NCBI GenBank assembly: GCA_003612405.1
Contig: RAYR01000001.1
Coordinates: forward strand, 124,001 to 188,000
Reading direction: 5' to 3'
DNA from: a bacterium 0.1xD8-71
GTDB taxonomy: Bacteria; Bacillota; Clostridia; Lachnospirales; Lachnospiraceae
DNA: 64,000 bases
Under the pieces are notes generated by a model, which was not told the origin of the DNA, searched no databases, and saw only the letters and a list, made by a program, of their open reading frames with translations. Numbering within the stretch: position 1 is the first letter of the stretch; every line of letters begins with the position of its first letter. A program made the translations under genes and the position numbers. Below are positions 36,929 through 45,164 of the stretch, one piece after another.

Positions 36929-37444
36929 GTGTACAGCGATTTGGGATTAATCCGTAAAATGAAACAGGGCGATGAAGATGCTTTTGCCGTATTTGTCCAT
37001 AAATATTATCCCAAAGTGCTGCTTTACTGTCAGTATCATTGTATGGACAAAGAAGATGCGCGGGATCTGACACAGGAAACCTTTGTCCGTTTTTTCACAA
37101 AACTGCCGGAGTACCACTACAGAGGGAAAAACCTGAACTTTCTGTATACCATAGCCGGCAACCTGTGTAAGGACTGTCTGAGAAAAAGAAAAGAGATACC
37201 TTTGCAGGAGAGCCGGTTAGAGAAAGAGAGATTGCCGGAAGAACGGCAGATGGAGAATGTCCTGAATAAGATTGTGGTGCAGCAGGCATTGGGACAGCTG
37301 CCGGAGGAATTAAAGGAGATAATTATTCTGTATTATTTTCAGGGGCTGAAACTGACAGAGATTGCGGAAACCTTGCACATAGGACTTCCGCTTGTGAAAT
37401 ATCGCTTGCAGAGAGCGAAAAAGCAATTGGAAAAATGGTTGTGA
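36929..37444 (+). CDS. ECF-type RNA polymerase sigma factor
   Basis: This 171-residue protein has region 2 (DEDAFAVFVHKYYPKVLLYC, DARDLTQETFVRFF) and region 4 with helix-turn-helix (LKLTEIAETLHIGLPLVKYRL). The start is GTG at 36929, with AGAAAGGAGG 6 bases upstream. Three genes follow closely (unknown membrane protein, ABC ATPase, permease). The sigma factor probably controls this operon, and the membrane protein at 37458 would be the candidate anti-sigma partner by position. Confidence 0.92.
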   Translation: MYSDLGLIRKMKQGDEDAFAVFVHKYYPKVLLYCQYHCMDKEDARDLTQETFVRFFTKLPEYHYRGKNLNFLYTIAGNLCKDCLRKRKEIPLQESRLEKERLPEERQMENVLNKIVVQQALGQLPEELKEIIILYYFQGLKLTEIAETLHIGLPLVKYRLQRAKKQLEKWL

Positions 37445-37457
37445 AAGGAGGGAAGCC

Positions 37458-38222
37458 ATGAACCAGGAGAGCGGGCGGAAAAGTGAGCAGGGCAGGATGG
37501 CGGCAGAGCTGTGGGAAGAAGAGATAGCAGAAACCATCTGTATGGCAAAAGCGGCCTTTTACAGGGCAGAGCAGGAACGGGTCTTATCCTATCGGGATTT
37601 TCTGTGGATACAGTTGAAGATTATGCCCAAAAGGTGGTGGTTTTTTCAAGTATTGATTTTGTCGATATTGGGGATTGTGATAAAGACTATGCCTTATAAA
37701 GACCTGGCAGCCAGGAGTATGGGCGTGGCGTCGGCATTGTTTGTGATCCTGATGATTCCTGAATTGTGGAAAAACAGAGCTCATGCATGTATGGAAATAG
37801 AGGCAGCTTCCTATTATTCTCTGAAACAGATTTATGCGGCGCGTATGCTGCTGTTTGGGTTGATGGATATCTTTCTAATCACAGTGTTTTGCGGCGCAGT
37901 ATCCACAGGGTTGGATTGGGAGCTTTCGGAATTGATGATTCAGTTTCTGTTTCCTCTTTGTGTTACGGCCTGTATCTGTTTTGGTATCTTGTGCAGTAAA
38001 TATCATTTCAGTGAAACGGCGGCGGTCATCGCCTGTATTGTGTGGAGCGCGGGATGGCTGATGATTGTCTTGGATGAAGGCTTATATGAGAGGCTTACGG
38101 TGCCGGTATGGTCTGTCCTGATGGGGGCGGCGGTATTATTTCTGGCATTTGTTATTTATCGTATCCTGAAAAACTGTAACAACTATCTGGAGGTGGTAAG
38201 AGATGAAAATGGAACTGGATAA
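37458..38222 (+). CDS. Membrane protein downstream of an ECF sigma factor; possible anti-sigma or transporter part
   Basis: 254 residues: a soluble helical N-terminus of about 65 residues, then six helices (near 65-80, 92-108, 135-155, 163-182, 190-208 and 217-236). No zinc-binding anti-sigma motif (HxxxCxxC) is visible. It could be an unusual anti-sigma factor, in which the cytoplasmic N-terminus holds the sigma factor, or a permease-like subunit of the ABC system that follows. The start has AAGGAGGG upstream. The 3' end overlaps the ATPase gene by 20 bases. Confidence 0.7.
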   Translation: MNQESGRKSEQGRMAAELWEEEIAETICMAKAAFYRAEQERVLSYRDFLWIQLKIMPKRWWFFQVLILSILGIVIKTMPYKDLAARSMGVASALFVILMIPELWKNRAHACMEIEAASYYSLKQIYAARMLLFGLMDIFLITVFCGAVSTGLDWELSELMIQFLFPLCVTACICFGILCSKYHFSETAAVIACIVWSAGWLMIVLDEGLYERLTVPVWSVLMGAAVLFLAFVIYRILKNCNNYLEVVRDENGTG

Positions 38223-39090
38223 TCTGACGAAACAATTTGGAGCATTTACGGCGGTAGATCATATCAGCATTACCATGTCCAATGGAGTGTATGGACTGTT
38301 AGGGGTAAATGGGGCGGGGAAAACAACGCTGATGAGAATGTTGTGCACCCTGTTAAAACCAACAGAAGGGACAATTTACTGCAACGGCAGGGATATCTGG
38401 GAGATGGACAGTGACTACCGCAGACTGCTTGGATATCTGCCCCAGGAATTTGGATTCTATCCGGAATTTTCTGTACAGGATTATCTGCTCTATATTGCGG
38501 CGCTGAAAGGAATCCGGCCGGCGGTGGCAAGAAAACGGGTGAAAGAACTGATTATGAAAGTGGGCCTGGCAAAAGAGGCGTCCCATAAAATGAAAAAACT
38601 CTCCGGCGGTATGAAGCGCAGGGCAGGAATTGCCCAGGCCATGCTCAATGACCCGCAGATATTGATACTGGATGAACCCACGGCAGGATTGGATCCCAAC
38701 GAGAGGATCCGCTTCCGTAACCTGATCAGTGAGCTTTCCGAAGAAAGGCTGGTGCTTCTTTCTACCCATATTGTTTCCGATGTGGAGTATATCGCCAATG
38801 AAATCTGGATGATGCAGGAGGGAAAGATCATGCATCAGGGAACGGCGGAGCAGATCATAGCGTCCATGCCGGTGGCGGTGTGGGAGTGCCTGGTGGAGAA
38901 GCAGATGGTATCCGCGCTGACAAAGCGTTATAAGGTTTCCAATCTGAAGACAGAGCCTGCTGGTGTAACTTTGCGGATCATTTCCGGGGAGAAGCCCTGT
39001 GAGCAGGCGAAAAGGGCTGACATCACATTGGAGGATGTATTTTTATATTATTTTGGAGAAAAAGCAGGTGATGAAGATGTTGCGATATGA
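38203..39090 (+). CDS. ABC transporter ATPase (ABC-2 exporter type)
   Basis: 295 residues with Walker A LLGVNGAGKTTLMRML, Q-loop YLPQEFGFYPEF, signature KLSGGMKRRAGIAQAM, Walker B ILILDEPTAGLD and H-loop LLSTHIVSDVE. All key residues are intact, in contrast to the two broken ATPases earlier in the window. The C-terminal extension is typical of drug or bacteriocin-related exporters. It overlaps both neighbours, so tight translational coupling is expected. Confidence 0.94.
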   Translation: MKMELDNLTKQFGAFTAVDHISITMSNGVYGLLGVNGAGKTTLMRMLCTLLKPTEGTIYCNGRDIWEMDSDYRRLLGYLPQEFGFYPEFSVQDYLLYIAALKGIRPAVARKRVKELIMKVGLAKEASHKMKKLSGGMKRRAGIAQAMLNDPQILILDEPTAGLDPNERIRFRNLISELSEERLVLLSTHIVSDVEYIANEIWMMQEGKIMHQGTAEQIIASMPVAVWECLVEKQMVSALTKRYKVSNLKTEPAGVTLRIISGEKPCEQAKRADITLEDVFLYYFGEKAGDEDVAI

Positions 39091-40300
39091 AGTAAAAAAA
39101 GTGTTTTCCAGGACAGGGAGTAAGATTGCGCTCTTGATTCTGACAGCGGCGTTTGCCCTGACAGTTTTTCTGGCTGTTGGCAGTGTGGAGTATGTGGATG
39201 AACAGGGAAATTCCAGCAGCGGCATTGCGGCAGCGCGCCGTCTGTGGGAAGACAAAAATAAGTGGGCTGGTGAGATTAATGAGGATGTGCTCCTTAATAT
39301 GCTTGCAAAAAATCGGGAAATCAATGCCTCTGCGGAGTATTTATCTTCGGATTATATGGAAAATAATAAGGCCTATGCCAGAAAACAGGGATTTTCCGAT
39401 ATCAGGGACATGATGAATTATGCCTTTACAGCTTTTAGAGAGTATGATTATTACCGGGTTGACAGTGTCACGGATGAAGAGGTGGGCAGTTTTTATGAAC
39501 GGCGGATCAGCAATCTGGCAGACTGGCTGGAAAGCGACGAAGCCAAGGATATGTATTCGGAAGAAGAAAAGAAGTTTTTGCTGGCCAGATATCAGGCATT
39601 GAAAACACCTTTTTATTATGAGTATGCGGATGGATGGAAGGCTTTCACGGAGTATGCACCTACGATAATCATGCTGACAGTGCTGATCCTGGGATTTCCC
39701 ATATCCGGTCTTTTTGCCAGTGAATTTCAGTGGAAAGCAGATGCGGTTTTCTTTTCTGCGAAACTTGGAAGAAATAAAGCCGTCCGTGCCAAGATAGGCG
39801 CAGGGATTCTGATTGTTACAGGAATTTACTGGATGGTGGTGTTTTTGTATTCGGCGGTGGTGTTTGGCATCCTGGGAACAGACGGAGCAGACTGTGCGAT
39901 CCAGACCGGACTTGGCGGATGGAAAAGCTTCTATAACATTACTTATTTTGAAAGTTATCTTCTGATCATTTTGGGAGGCTATCTGGGCAGTCTGTTTATG
40001 TTGACTCTGGTGATGTTGGTGTCGGCCAAAACACACTCTGCCGTGATATCGGTAACAGTTCCTTTCGCACTGTTATTTATCCCATCGTTCCTGAGCGGTA
40101 TCTCTGTTTTGTCCAAGGTACTGGGGCTTTTACCGGATCAGCTGTTACAGATGGGGCAGGCAGTCTGCTATTTTAATCTGTATCAGACAGGCTCTGCCGT
40201 GACAGGGGCGGTTCCCATTATCATGACTTTGTATCCGGTATTGTTTTTTGTGATGCTGCCTGTGTTATATCAGGTGTACAGGAAGACACAGATCAAATAA
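39071..40300 (+). CDS. ABC-2 type permease, large extracellular domain
   Basis: About 409 residues. The first helix (residues ~14-34) is followed by a domain of about 140 residues facing outward, then five helices (near 190-210, 235-260, 285-310, 320-345 and 380-400). Start ATG 39071 overlaps the ATPase stop by 20 bases; 39077 is possible. It forms the exporter with the preceding ATPase, in an ECF-sigma-controlled operon. The substrate is unknown. Confidence 0.85.
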   Translation: MKMLRYEVKKVFSRTGSKIALLILTAAFALTVFLAVGSVEYVDEQGNSSSGIAAARRLWEDKNKWAGEINEDVLLNMLAKNREINASAEYLSSDYMENNKAYARKQGFSDIRDMMNYAFTAFREYDYYRVDSVTDEEVGSFYERRISNLADWLESDEAKDMYSEEEKKFLLARYQALKTPFYYEYADGWKAFTEYAPTIIMLTVLILGFPISGLFASEFQWKADAVFFSAKLGRNKAVRAKIGAGILIVTGIYWMVVFLYSAVVFGILGTDGADCAIQTGLGGWKSFYNITYFESYLLIILGGYLGSLFMLTLVMLVSAKTHSAVISVTVPFALLFIPSFLSGISVLSKVLGLLPDQLLQMGQAVCYFNLYQTGSAVTGAVPIIMTLYPVLFFVMLPVLYQVYRKTQIK

Positions 40301-40387
40301 AGAGCTTCCTGCGGGCAGTCACCTCGCGGCAGTCGCCAAATGCCTGCAAGCAGTCACTTGGCTCGTTGCTCGCGGAAATAAAATGAC
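40301..40387. repeat. Intergenic repeat-like segment with GCAGTCAC motifs
   Basis: The gap between two convergent genes holds related short units (GCGGGCAGTCACCTCGCGG, GCAGTCGCCAAATGCC, GCAAGCAGTCACTTGGC), with partial inverted symmetry between GCAGTCGCC and GGC-containing parts. It resembles the dispersed REP-like intergenic repeats of this family of genomes. No coding potential is apparent. Confidence 0.45.
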
Positions 40388-41446
40388 TTAGTAAATCGCC
40401 ACAATCTTAAGGTCGGGCTGTTTTGCGAGATCGATCAGCCCGCCGTCCTCTTTCTGTAATAAAGGCCTTGCCAGAGCAGCCTTGTTAATTTCCTTTATCT
40501 GGGCTTCCTCATCGTTACTCAGCCGCACATTAAAATCAAGCTGTGTGGAGGCGATGCGGTAGAGCAGCGGCCTGAGAATAGCTTCGTCAAATTTCACATA
40601 ACCTTCCTGCTCAAAATTCTCGATCACCTGGAAAGGATTTAACGACTGTCTGTAAGTCCGGGCGGAAGTCATGGCCTCATAAGCGTCTATGACGGCGATA
40701 TATTTTGCAAAAATGTCAATCTGATCACTCTGGAGCCTGGAGGGATAGCCGGAACCGTCGCAGCGCTCATGGTGCATGAGGGTGGCCTTGATCACGTGTT
40801 CGTTCAGGTTCTGGTCTTTTAACAGATTAAAGCCCAGCATGGTATGGGTTTTTAACTTGGCAAAGTCTAAATCCGTCAGCTTGCCAGGCTTCCAAAGCAG
40901 TTCCTGGGGCAGTTCCAGTTTGCCGATATCATAGAAAAAGCCGCATTGAATCAAGAGGAAGATATCCTCCTTGGAGAGTCTCCACCAGGTACCGAACACC
41001 CCGGCGATCAGCGCGGAATTTAAACAGTGCGCATGTGTCATGGCATCTTCCCTGGGCAGCATATTGTATAGAAAATCCAGAAGCTGTTCGCCGCTTCGTG
41101 CACAGGATGTAATCTTCACATACAGATCCATCAGTTTACTCATGCGCACCGGCGTTCTTTTTTCCACAAAATCTGTCATGAGCTGACTATATATGGGCAT
41201 ACAGTCATTGTATGTAAATTCAAAATATTTAAATTCGCTGCTGAGACGCACTTTCTCAAAATGGGTGGTGGCGTAGTCAATGTCTTCTTTAATTGCCACA
41301 CAGATGATAGAGTGTCGTGCCAGTCTGGCAATCACCTTTTCAGTTACCACAGTGTCTTTCGGATAGAGCAGTTCATTCTGATAACTGTAGATATCCTCCC
41401 CGATCACCATGCCGTTTTCCAGAGTCATACGAGCCACATTTTTCAT
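40388..41446 (-). CDS. HD-GYP-domain protein with the catalytic His replaced by Tyr
   Basis: A 352-residue protein: a helical N-terminal part, then an HD-GYP domain (about residues 130-330). MHHERCDGSGYPSRL contains the GYP motif, and KTHTMLGFNLLK and AVIDAYEAMTSARTYR are typical. The HD dyad, normally HDIGK, reads FYDIGK (Tyr172-Asp173; Tyr codon at 40931-40933). Loss of this metal-ligand His suggests altered or lost c-di-GMP phosphodiesterase activity, perhaps leaving a sensor. It has GGAGGGG upstream and is convergent with the ABC permease gene. Confidence 0.88.
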   Translation of the reverse strand: MKNVARMTLENGMVIGEDIYSYQNELLYPKDTVVTEKVIARLARHSIICVAIKEDIDYATTHFEKVRLSSEFKYFEFTYNDCMPIYSQLMTDFVEKRTPVRMSKLMDLYVKITSCARSGEQLLDFLYNMLPREDAMTHAHCLNSALIAGVFGTWWRLSKEDIFLLIQCGFFYDIGKLELPQELLWKPGKLTDLDFAKLKTHTMLGFNLLKDQNLNEHVIKATLMHHERCDGSGYPSRLQSDQIDIFAKYIAVIDAYEAMTSARTYRQSLNPFQVIENFEQEGYVKFDEAILRPLLYRIASTQLDFNVRLSNDEEAQIKEINKAALARPLLQKEDGGLIDLAKQPDLKIVAIY

Positions 41447-41612
41447 AGAAATCCCCTCCTGATTGTATGATAACAGAAAATAATTCTATTGAAAACCCTG
41501 AAAACAGAGGTGCAGAAAGTAAAGTGTAAGATGTTCTGTTTTATTTTCCAAAAGTATGGTAAAATAGACGCAGACTCAGTGTATAAGATATTTGATATCA
41601 CAGGGGAAGTAT

Positions 41613-41942
41613 ATGAAAGTTTATAAAAACCTCTATATTGGGGATACTGTTAAAAAACCCGGTAAAATCATTAAAAAACTGAAACAATATAAGAAACTTC
41701 CGGATATTTATGTGCTTGTCTGCGCGGAGGATAACAGGCAGCTGGAAGTTTATCACAGTCTGATGCTGCAACAATGGTATTATAAGGAAAATCCGCCGGC
41801 AATCCTGGGGATAGCGAAAGGCCAGGAGGAAGCGTTCGGGCTGATTGAGAAGATTGCACAGGAAGCTGTGGCGGCTACCGGACAGGCCGATCTTATGGCT
41901 TATCTGGCAGTGGACAATCCGGACAGCTTTGTGCAAAAGTAG
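41613..41942 (+). CDS. Hypothetical 109-residue protein
   Basis: A soluble protein starting MKVYKNLYIGDTVKKPGKII. It contains LPDIYVLVCAEDNRQLEVYHS and a C-terminal LMAYLAVDNPDSF. AGGGGAAG before the ATG at 41613 defines the start. No known family is recognised. It precedes the DUF2953 and ytfJ genes by 49 bases, so it may be the first gene of that unit. There are no membrane segments. Confidence 0.75.
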   Translation: MKVYKNLYIGDTVKKPGKIIKKLKQYKKLPDIYVLVCAEDNRQLEVYHSLMLQQWYYKENPPAILGIAKGQEEAFGLIEKIAQEAVAATGQADLMAYLAVDNPDSFVQK

Positions 41943-41991
41943 AGGAGCGGATTGTTCCGTATTCTGGTATCTGTAAAAGAGTGGAGAAACT

Positions 41992-42999
41992 ATGCTACAT
42001 ATTATATTGCTTATTCTGAAAATCATAGGCATCGTACTCCTGTGTGTGTTGGGAATCCTGATACTGACGATAATCTGTCTGCTGTATGTGCCCATACGGT
42101 ATCGGATTGAGATTACGAGGCAGGAAGGCGAAGGCCAGCCGCCGGTGGCAGTGTGGATGAAAGCCACCTGGCTGTTGCATTTTGTAAATGTTCTGGTTCG
42201 TTATCCGGCCGAACTTCGGATTCGCGTCAGAGTGATGTTTTTTACTATATGGCGGTCATCGGATGGGGGAGATGGGGACGAACAGGCATCCGGGAAAAAG
42301 AAGAAAAGGTCCAAAAAGAAAAAAGCTTCTGCTAAAGAAGAGTCAGAAGAAGCGGAAGAAAAGATAAAAGAGACAGCAAAAGAGAATGATAAGAGTGAGC
42401 CATTAAGAAGAAGGGAGGATATACAGAAAACTACATTTATGGAAGTGGAGGGACAAGAGGAAGCTGGAACACTAAAGGAAGATGAGGAGGATTCAGAGAA
42501 ATCTCCTTCCTTCACGGACAAGCTCCGCGCCCTGCCGGTTATCATAAAGAAGATTATTTTGAAAATTAAGAGTCTGTTTGAAAATATACAGTACACAATC
42601 CAGGGGTTGTGTGATAAAATAAAATCTATATCGGATAATATACAGTATTACAAAGACGTTGTGGAGAGTGATACCTTTCAGAACGCCTATGGACTCTGTA
42701 AAGAGGAGCTTACTGCAATTTTAAAGTGTCTGAAACCGCAGAAGGTGGAGGGGAATCTGATTGTAGGGATGGATGACCCGGCCACAACCGGAAAGATCCT
42801 TTCTATCTGCGGCATGTTGTATCCCGTTTTGGGCGGACATGTGGATGTGGCTGGTGACTTTGAGAGAAAGCGCATCGAAGGACGTTTGTTTATCAAAGGC
42901 AGGATTCGTTGCTTTACATTCCTGCGGGCGGCAGTACGAATCTATTATAATAAGGATATTAAGAAAGTGCACAGGCTATTGAAGAAGGAGGCAGCATAA
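41992..42999 (+). CDS. DUF2953 membrane protein upstream of ytfJ
   Basis: 335 residues. One N-terminal helix (residues ~5-28) is followed by an IRVRVMFFTIW segment, then a long charged low-complexity linker rich in Lys/Glu (about residues 100-175). The C-terminal domain ends KKVHRLLKKEAA. DUF2953 proteins are regularly found next to the sporulation gene ytfJ, and here the stop and the ytfJ start share a base. A sporulation role is inferred from context only. Confidence 0.85.
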   Translation: MLHIILLILKIIGIVLLCVLGILILTIICLLYVPIRYRIEITRQEGEGQPPVAVWMKATWLLHFVNVLVRYPAELRIRVRVMFFTIWRSSDGGDGDEQASGKKKKRSKKKKASAKEESEEAEEKIKETAKENDKSEPLRRREDIQKTTFMEVEGQEEAGTLKEDEEDSEKSPSFTDKLRALPVIIKKIILKIKSLFENIQYTIQGLCDKIKSISDNIQYYKDVVESDTFQNAYGLCKEELTAILKCLKPQKVEGNLIVGMDDPATTGKILSICGMLYPVLGGHVDVAGDFERKRIEGRLFIKGRIRCFTFLRAAVRIYYNKDIKKVHRLLKKEAA

Positions 43000-43391
43000 T
43001 GGCAGAGAATAATTTTACAGGTGTGATAGATTCCCTGATGAAGGGCATGAACGCTGTGCTTGGCACCAAGACAGTGGTGGGAGATGCAACCCAGATTGGG
43101 GATACGATTATTTTACCTCTGGTGGATGTCAGCTTTGGAGTGGGAGCAGGCGCCAGTGCCAGTGATAAGAAAAACGGCGGAGGCGGCGGATTTTCCGCGA
43201 AAATGACACCCAGTGCAGTGCTGGTGATCAAGAATGGTTCTACCAAGCTTGTGAATATCAAGAATCAGGATACGGTTACCAAGGTGCTTGATATGATTCC
43301 CGATATTGTGGAGAAGTTTACGGCGCCCAAGGAAGAGATGATCGAGGATGATGCGGCAGTGGATATTGCCTTCCCGGAGCAGGACAAATAA
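42999..43391 (+). CDS. ytfJ: Sporulation protein YtfJ/GerW family
   Basis: A 130-residue protein with the family core TVVGDATQIGDTIILPLVDV and a Gly-rich stretch (KKNGGGGGFSAKM) before PSAVLVIKNG. In Bacillus the protein is made in the forespore and is needed for normal germination. Its presence is the best evidence in the window for a spore-forming host. GGAGG lies 7 bases upstream within the DUF2953 gene. Confidence 0.94.
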   Translation: MAENNFTGVIDSLMKGMNAVLGTKTVVGDATQIGDTIILPLVDVSFGVGAGASASDKKNGGGGGFSAKMTPSAVLVIKNGSTKLVNIKNQDTVTKVLDMIPDIVEKFTAPKEEMIEDDAAVDIAFPEQDK

Positions 43392-43469
43392 AGCGAAAGA
43401 CCGCCTTTAGAATCATTTTGGGCAGAAGGTCATATAGTATAGTAAGACCATAAACAGGGATAGCAGCAT

Positions 43470-43610
43470 ATGAAGAAAATGATCGGTTTTGTCGCACTTT
43501 GTGTTGCCTGTGGAATGTTAGTCATGCTTTTTTTGACGAACCGTTTTGTCGGGCTTGTACTGATTGTTCTGCTTATGCTGATTGGGTACAATTTTTTTTG
43601 CTGTGATTAA
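43470..43610 (+). CDS. Very small membrane protein, 46 residues
   Basis: ATG at 43470, TAA at 43608-43610. The peptide begins MKKMIGFVALCVACGMLVML, has two hydrophobic stretches split by TNRF, and ends NFFCCD. The ribosome site is weak (AGGGATAGCAG). Small two-helix peptides between ytfJ-like genes are common in clostridia. Codon pattern and the clean in-frame start support it, but there is no family evidence. Confidence 0.5.
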   Translation: MKKMIGFVALCVACGMLVMLFLTNRFVGLVLIVLLMLIGYNFFCCD

Positions 43611-43638
43611 CAATTGACAGATACGACAGAGGAGTACT

Positions 43639-44178
43639 ATGGAGAAATTTGAGGAAATACTGGTGCACGGCTCCGAGGATGAATTGCAGGAATTAAAATC
43701 CTGGCTTTTCCGGGAGAATATCCGTCTTGCGACAGCGGCGAAAGAGCTGGAACAGATGGAAGAGAAGATTTTACAGGAAAAAGTGCAGTTCCAGGAGGAA
43801 ATGAAAGTTTTAAACCGTAAGATTTCCAGTGAGCAGCAGCGCCTCAGGGAGGACAGCCAGTTTTTTGCCAAGAAGCTGGAGATTTTACAGAATGGCTTTC
43901 AGCAGCTTGACATTGACCGCAGGCGGCTTGATAAAGAGTGGGCAAGACTTTCGGCGGAAAAAGAATTTCTGGAAGAACATAGTGTATATGAGGGTGTATC
44001 CGAGGTGTCCGTTTTTTTCCATGGCGTCAAAAATCCGCTGGCACTAAAAAAAAGATATAAGGATCTGACCAAGATTTTTCATCCGGACAACCTGGCGGGG
44101 GATACCCAGATTATTCAGAAGATCAACAGGGAGTATGAGAGTCTGAAGAGAGAGTATGAAGGGTTTAAACAGGCCTAA
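43639..44178 (+). CDS. Coiled-coil protein with C-terminal J-like domain
   Basis: 179 residues. About residues 10-110 form a long Glu/Lys/Gln-rich coiled coil. The end (KRYKDLTKIFHPDNLAG, then KINREYESLKREYE) is a J-domain helix II-HPD-helix III, so it could call in DnaK. No Gly/Phe or zinc region exists, so this is a specialised J-protein. AGAGGAGT precedes the ATG. The client is unknown. Confidence 0.8.
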   Translation: MEKFEEILVHGSEDELQELKSWLFRENIRLATAAKELEQMEEKILQEKVQFQEEMKVLNRKISSEQQRLREDSQFFAKKLEILQNGFQQLDIDRRRLDKEWARLSAEKEFLEEHSVYEGVSEVSVFFHGVKNPLALKKRYKDLTKIFHPDNLAGDTQIIQKINREYESLKREYEGFKQA

Positions 44179-44179
44179 A

Positions 44180-44245
44180 AGTAAATTTGCTTTGCAAATT
44201 AACTTTGCGAGTTCCGCTTCGCGGACTCGGATAAGCGGAAGGAAT
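44180..44245. repeat. Palindromic repeats downstream of the J-domain gene
   Basis: AATTTGC-TTT-GCAAATT is a perfect short palindrome near 44186-44202. It is followed by an imperfect one, CGAGTTCCGC against GCGGACTCG (near 44209-44230). These have no T-run and are not terminators. The GCG-rich palindromes at 44520-44632 on the other side of rpmB have a similar style. Confidence 0.5.
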
Positions 44246-44249
44246 ATAA

Positions 44250-44277
44250 AAAGACCAGTCCATATGGATTGGTCTTT
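44250..44277 (-). terminator. Bidirectional terminator between the J-domain gene and rpmB
   Basis: AAAGACCA (44250-44257) pairs with TGGTCTTT (44270-44277), with an inner TCCATATGGA palindrome extending the stem. A-rich on the left and T-rich on the right, it suits both converging genes. Confidence 0.85.
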
Positions 44278-44304
44278 CATACATTTACTGTCAGATTTCA
44301 AAGA

Positions 44305-44490
44305 TTAAGCGCGCTCTACTTTGCCGGATCTTAAACAGCGTGTGCACACGTGCAGCTTTTTGCTGGCGCCATTCACTTTACATTTCACATTCTGAATGTT
44401 GGATTTCCAAATTCTGTTGGATCTTCTATGAGAATGGCTTACGTTATTTCCGAAATGAGCGCCCTTACCACAAATATCACATTTAGCCAT
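44305..44490 (-). CDS. rpmB: 50S ribosomal protein L28
   Basis: 61 residues beginning MAKCDICGKGAHFGNNVSH. The two CxxC pairs (CDIC and CTRC) indicate the zinc-binding form, and the length is usual. A GAGGTG-type site precedes the ATG. It is divergent from the Asp23 gene, and rpmB next to asp23 - fakA is a common firmicute arrangement. Confidence 0.97.
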   Translation of the reverse strand: MAKCDICGKGAHFGNNVSHSHRRSNRIWKSNIQNVKCKVNGASKKLHVCTRCLRSGKVERA

Positions 44491-44519
44491 CTTTGCACCT
44501 CCTCACGATTCTTGGTTAT

Positions 44520-44632
44520 GTCTTATGCCCGAGGCCGCGGAGCGAATCTCACAATTGAGAAATTTCCCGGTTATTTTCCGAGGCCGCGAAGCGGAGCTCG
44601 AATCGAGCAACGCTCGATTTATGCAACATTTG
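44520..44632. repeat. Direct and inverted GC-rich repeats in the rpmB upstream region
   Basis: The gap 44491-44787 contains CCGAGGCCGCG(G/A)AGCG twice (near 44529 and 44577). It also has an inverted pair AATCGAGC-AAC-GCTCGATT (near 44601-44619), a small AT-rich zone, and a possible promoter ending TATAAT (44747-44752) for the Asp23 gene. The repeats look like mobile-type intergenic palindromes inserted between the divergent promoters. Confidence 0.55.
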
Positions 44633-44787
44633 TATAATAGCAGAAAGCAGAACATAATGCAAGCATTAATTACATATTTTGGGCATAAAATTTATGCTGT
44701 TGGTAAATATAGTATATTTTTTGTTTCATTTTTTGGTATATCGGGTTATAATAGCAATATATGTTTAGAATAATAAGGAGGTAATCT

Positions 44788-45147
44788 ATGAAAGTCTCTT
44801 CGATGGACACCCATATGGGGAATATTTCTATTGATCAGGAAGTGATAGCCCAGTATGCGGGTACTGTGGCGATGGAGTGCTTCGGCGTGGTCGGTATGGC
44901 CAGTATGAGCGTCAGGGACGGGCTGGTCAAATTACTGAAAAAAGACAGCATGACCCGGGGAATCCAGGTTCTATTAAACAATAATAAACTGACACTTAAT
45001 TTTCATATTATTGTTTCTTACGGTGTGAGTATTCTGGCGGTGGCAGATAATCTGATTGACAGCGTCAAATATAAGGTGGAAGAGTTTACCGGGATTGAGA
45101 TAGAAAAGATCAATATCTTCGTAGAAGGTGTGAAAGTGATAGACTAG
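44788..45147 (+). CDS. Asp23/Gls24-family envelope stress protein
   Basis: 119 residues starting MKVSSMDTHMGNISIDQEVI, with IAQYAGTVAMECFGVVGMAS and the C-terminal YKVEEFTGIEIEKINIFVEGV, all typical of the YloU branch. AAGGAGG is 7 bases before the start. This branch usually precedes fakA (yloV), as here. It is thought to be membrane-associated and linked to envelope homeostasis. Confidence 0.92.
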   Translation: MKVSSMDTHMGNISIDQEVIAQYAGTVAMECFGVVGMASMSVRDGLVKLLKKDSMTRGIQVLLNNNKLTLNFHIIVSYGVSILAVADNLIDSVKYKVEEFTGIEIEKINIFVEGVKVID

Positions 45148-45164
45148 AGGGAGGATCAAATAAG

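Noticed and set aside
40301-40387. CRISPR-like repeats (GCAGTCAC units)
   Set aside because: Units are short, uneven and without spacers of constant size; no cas genes nearby.
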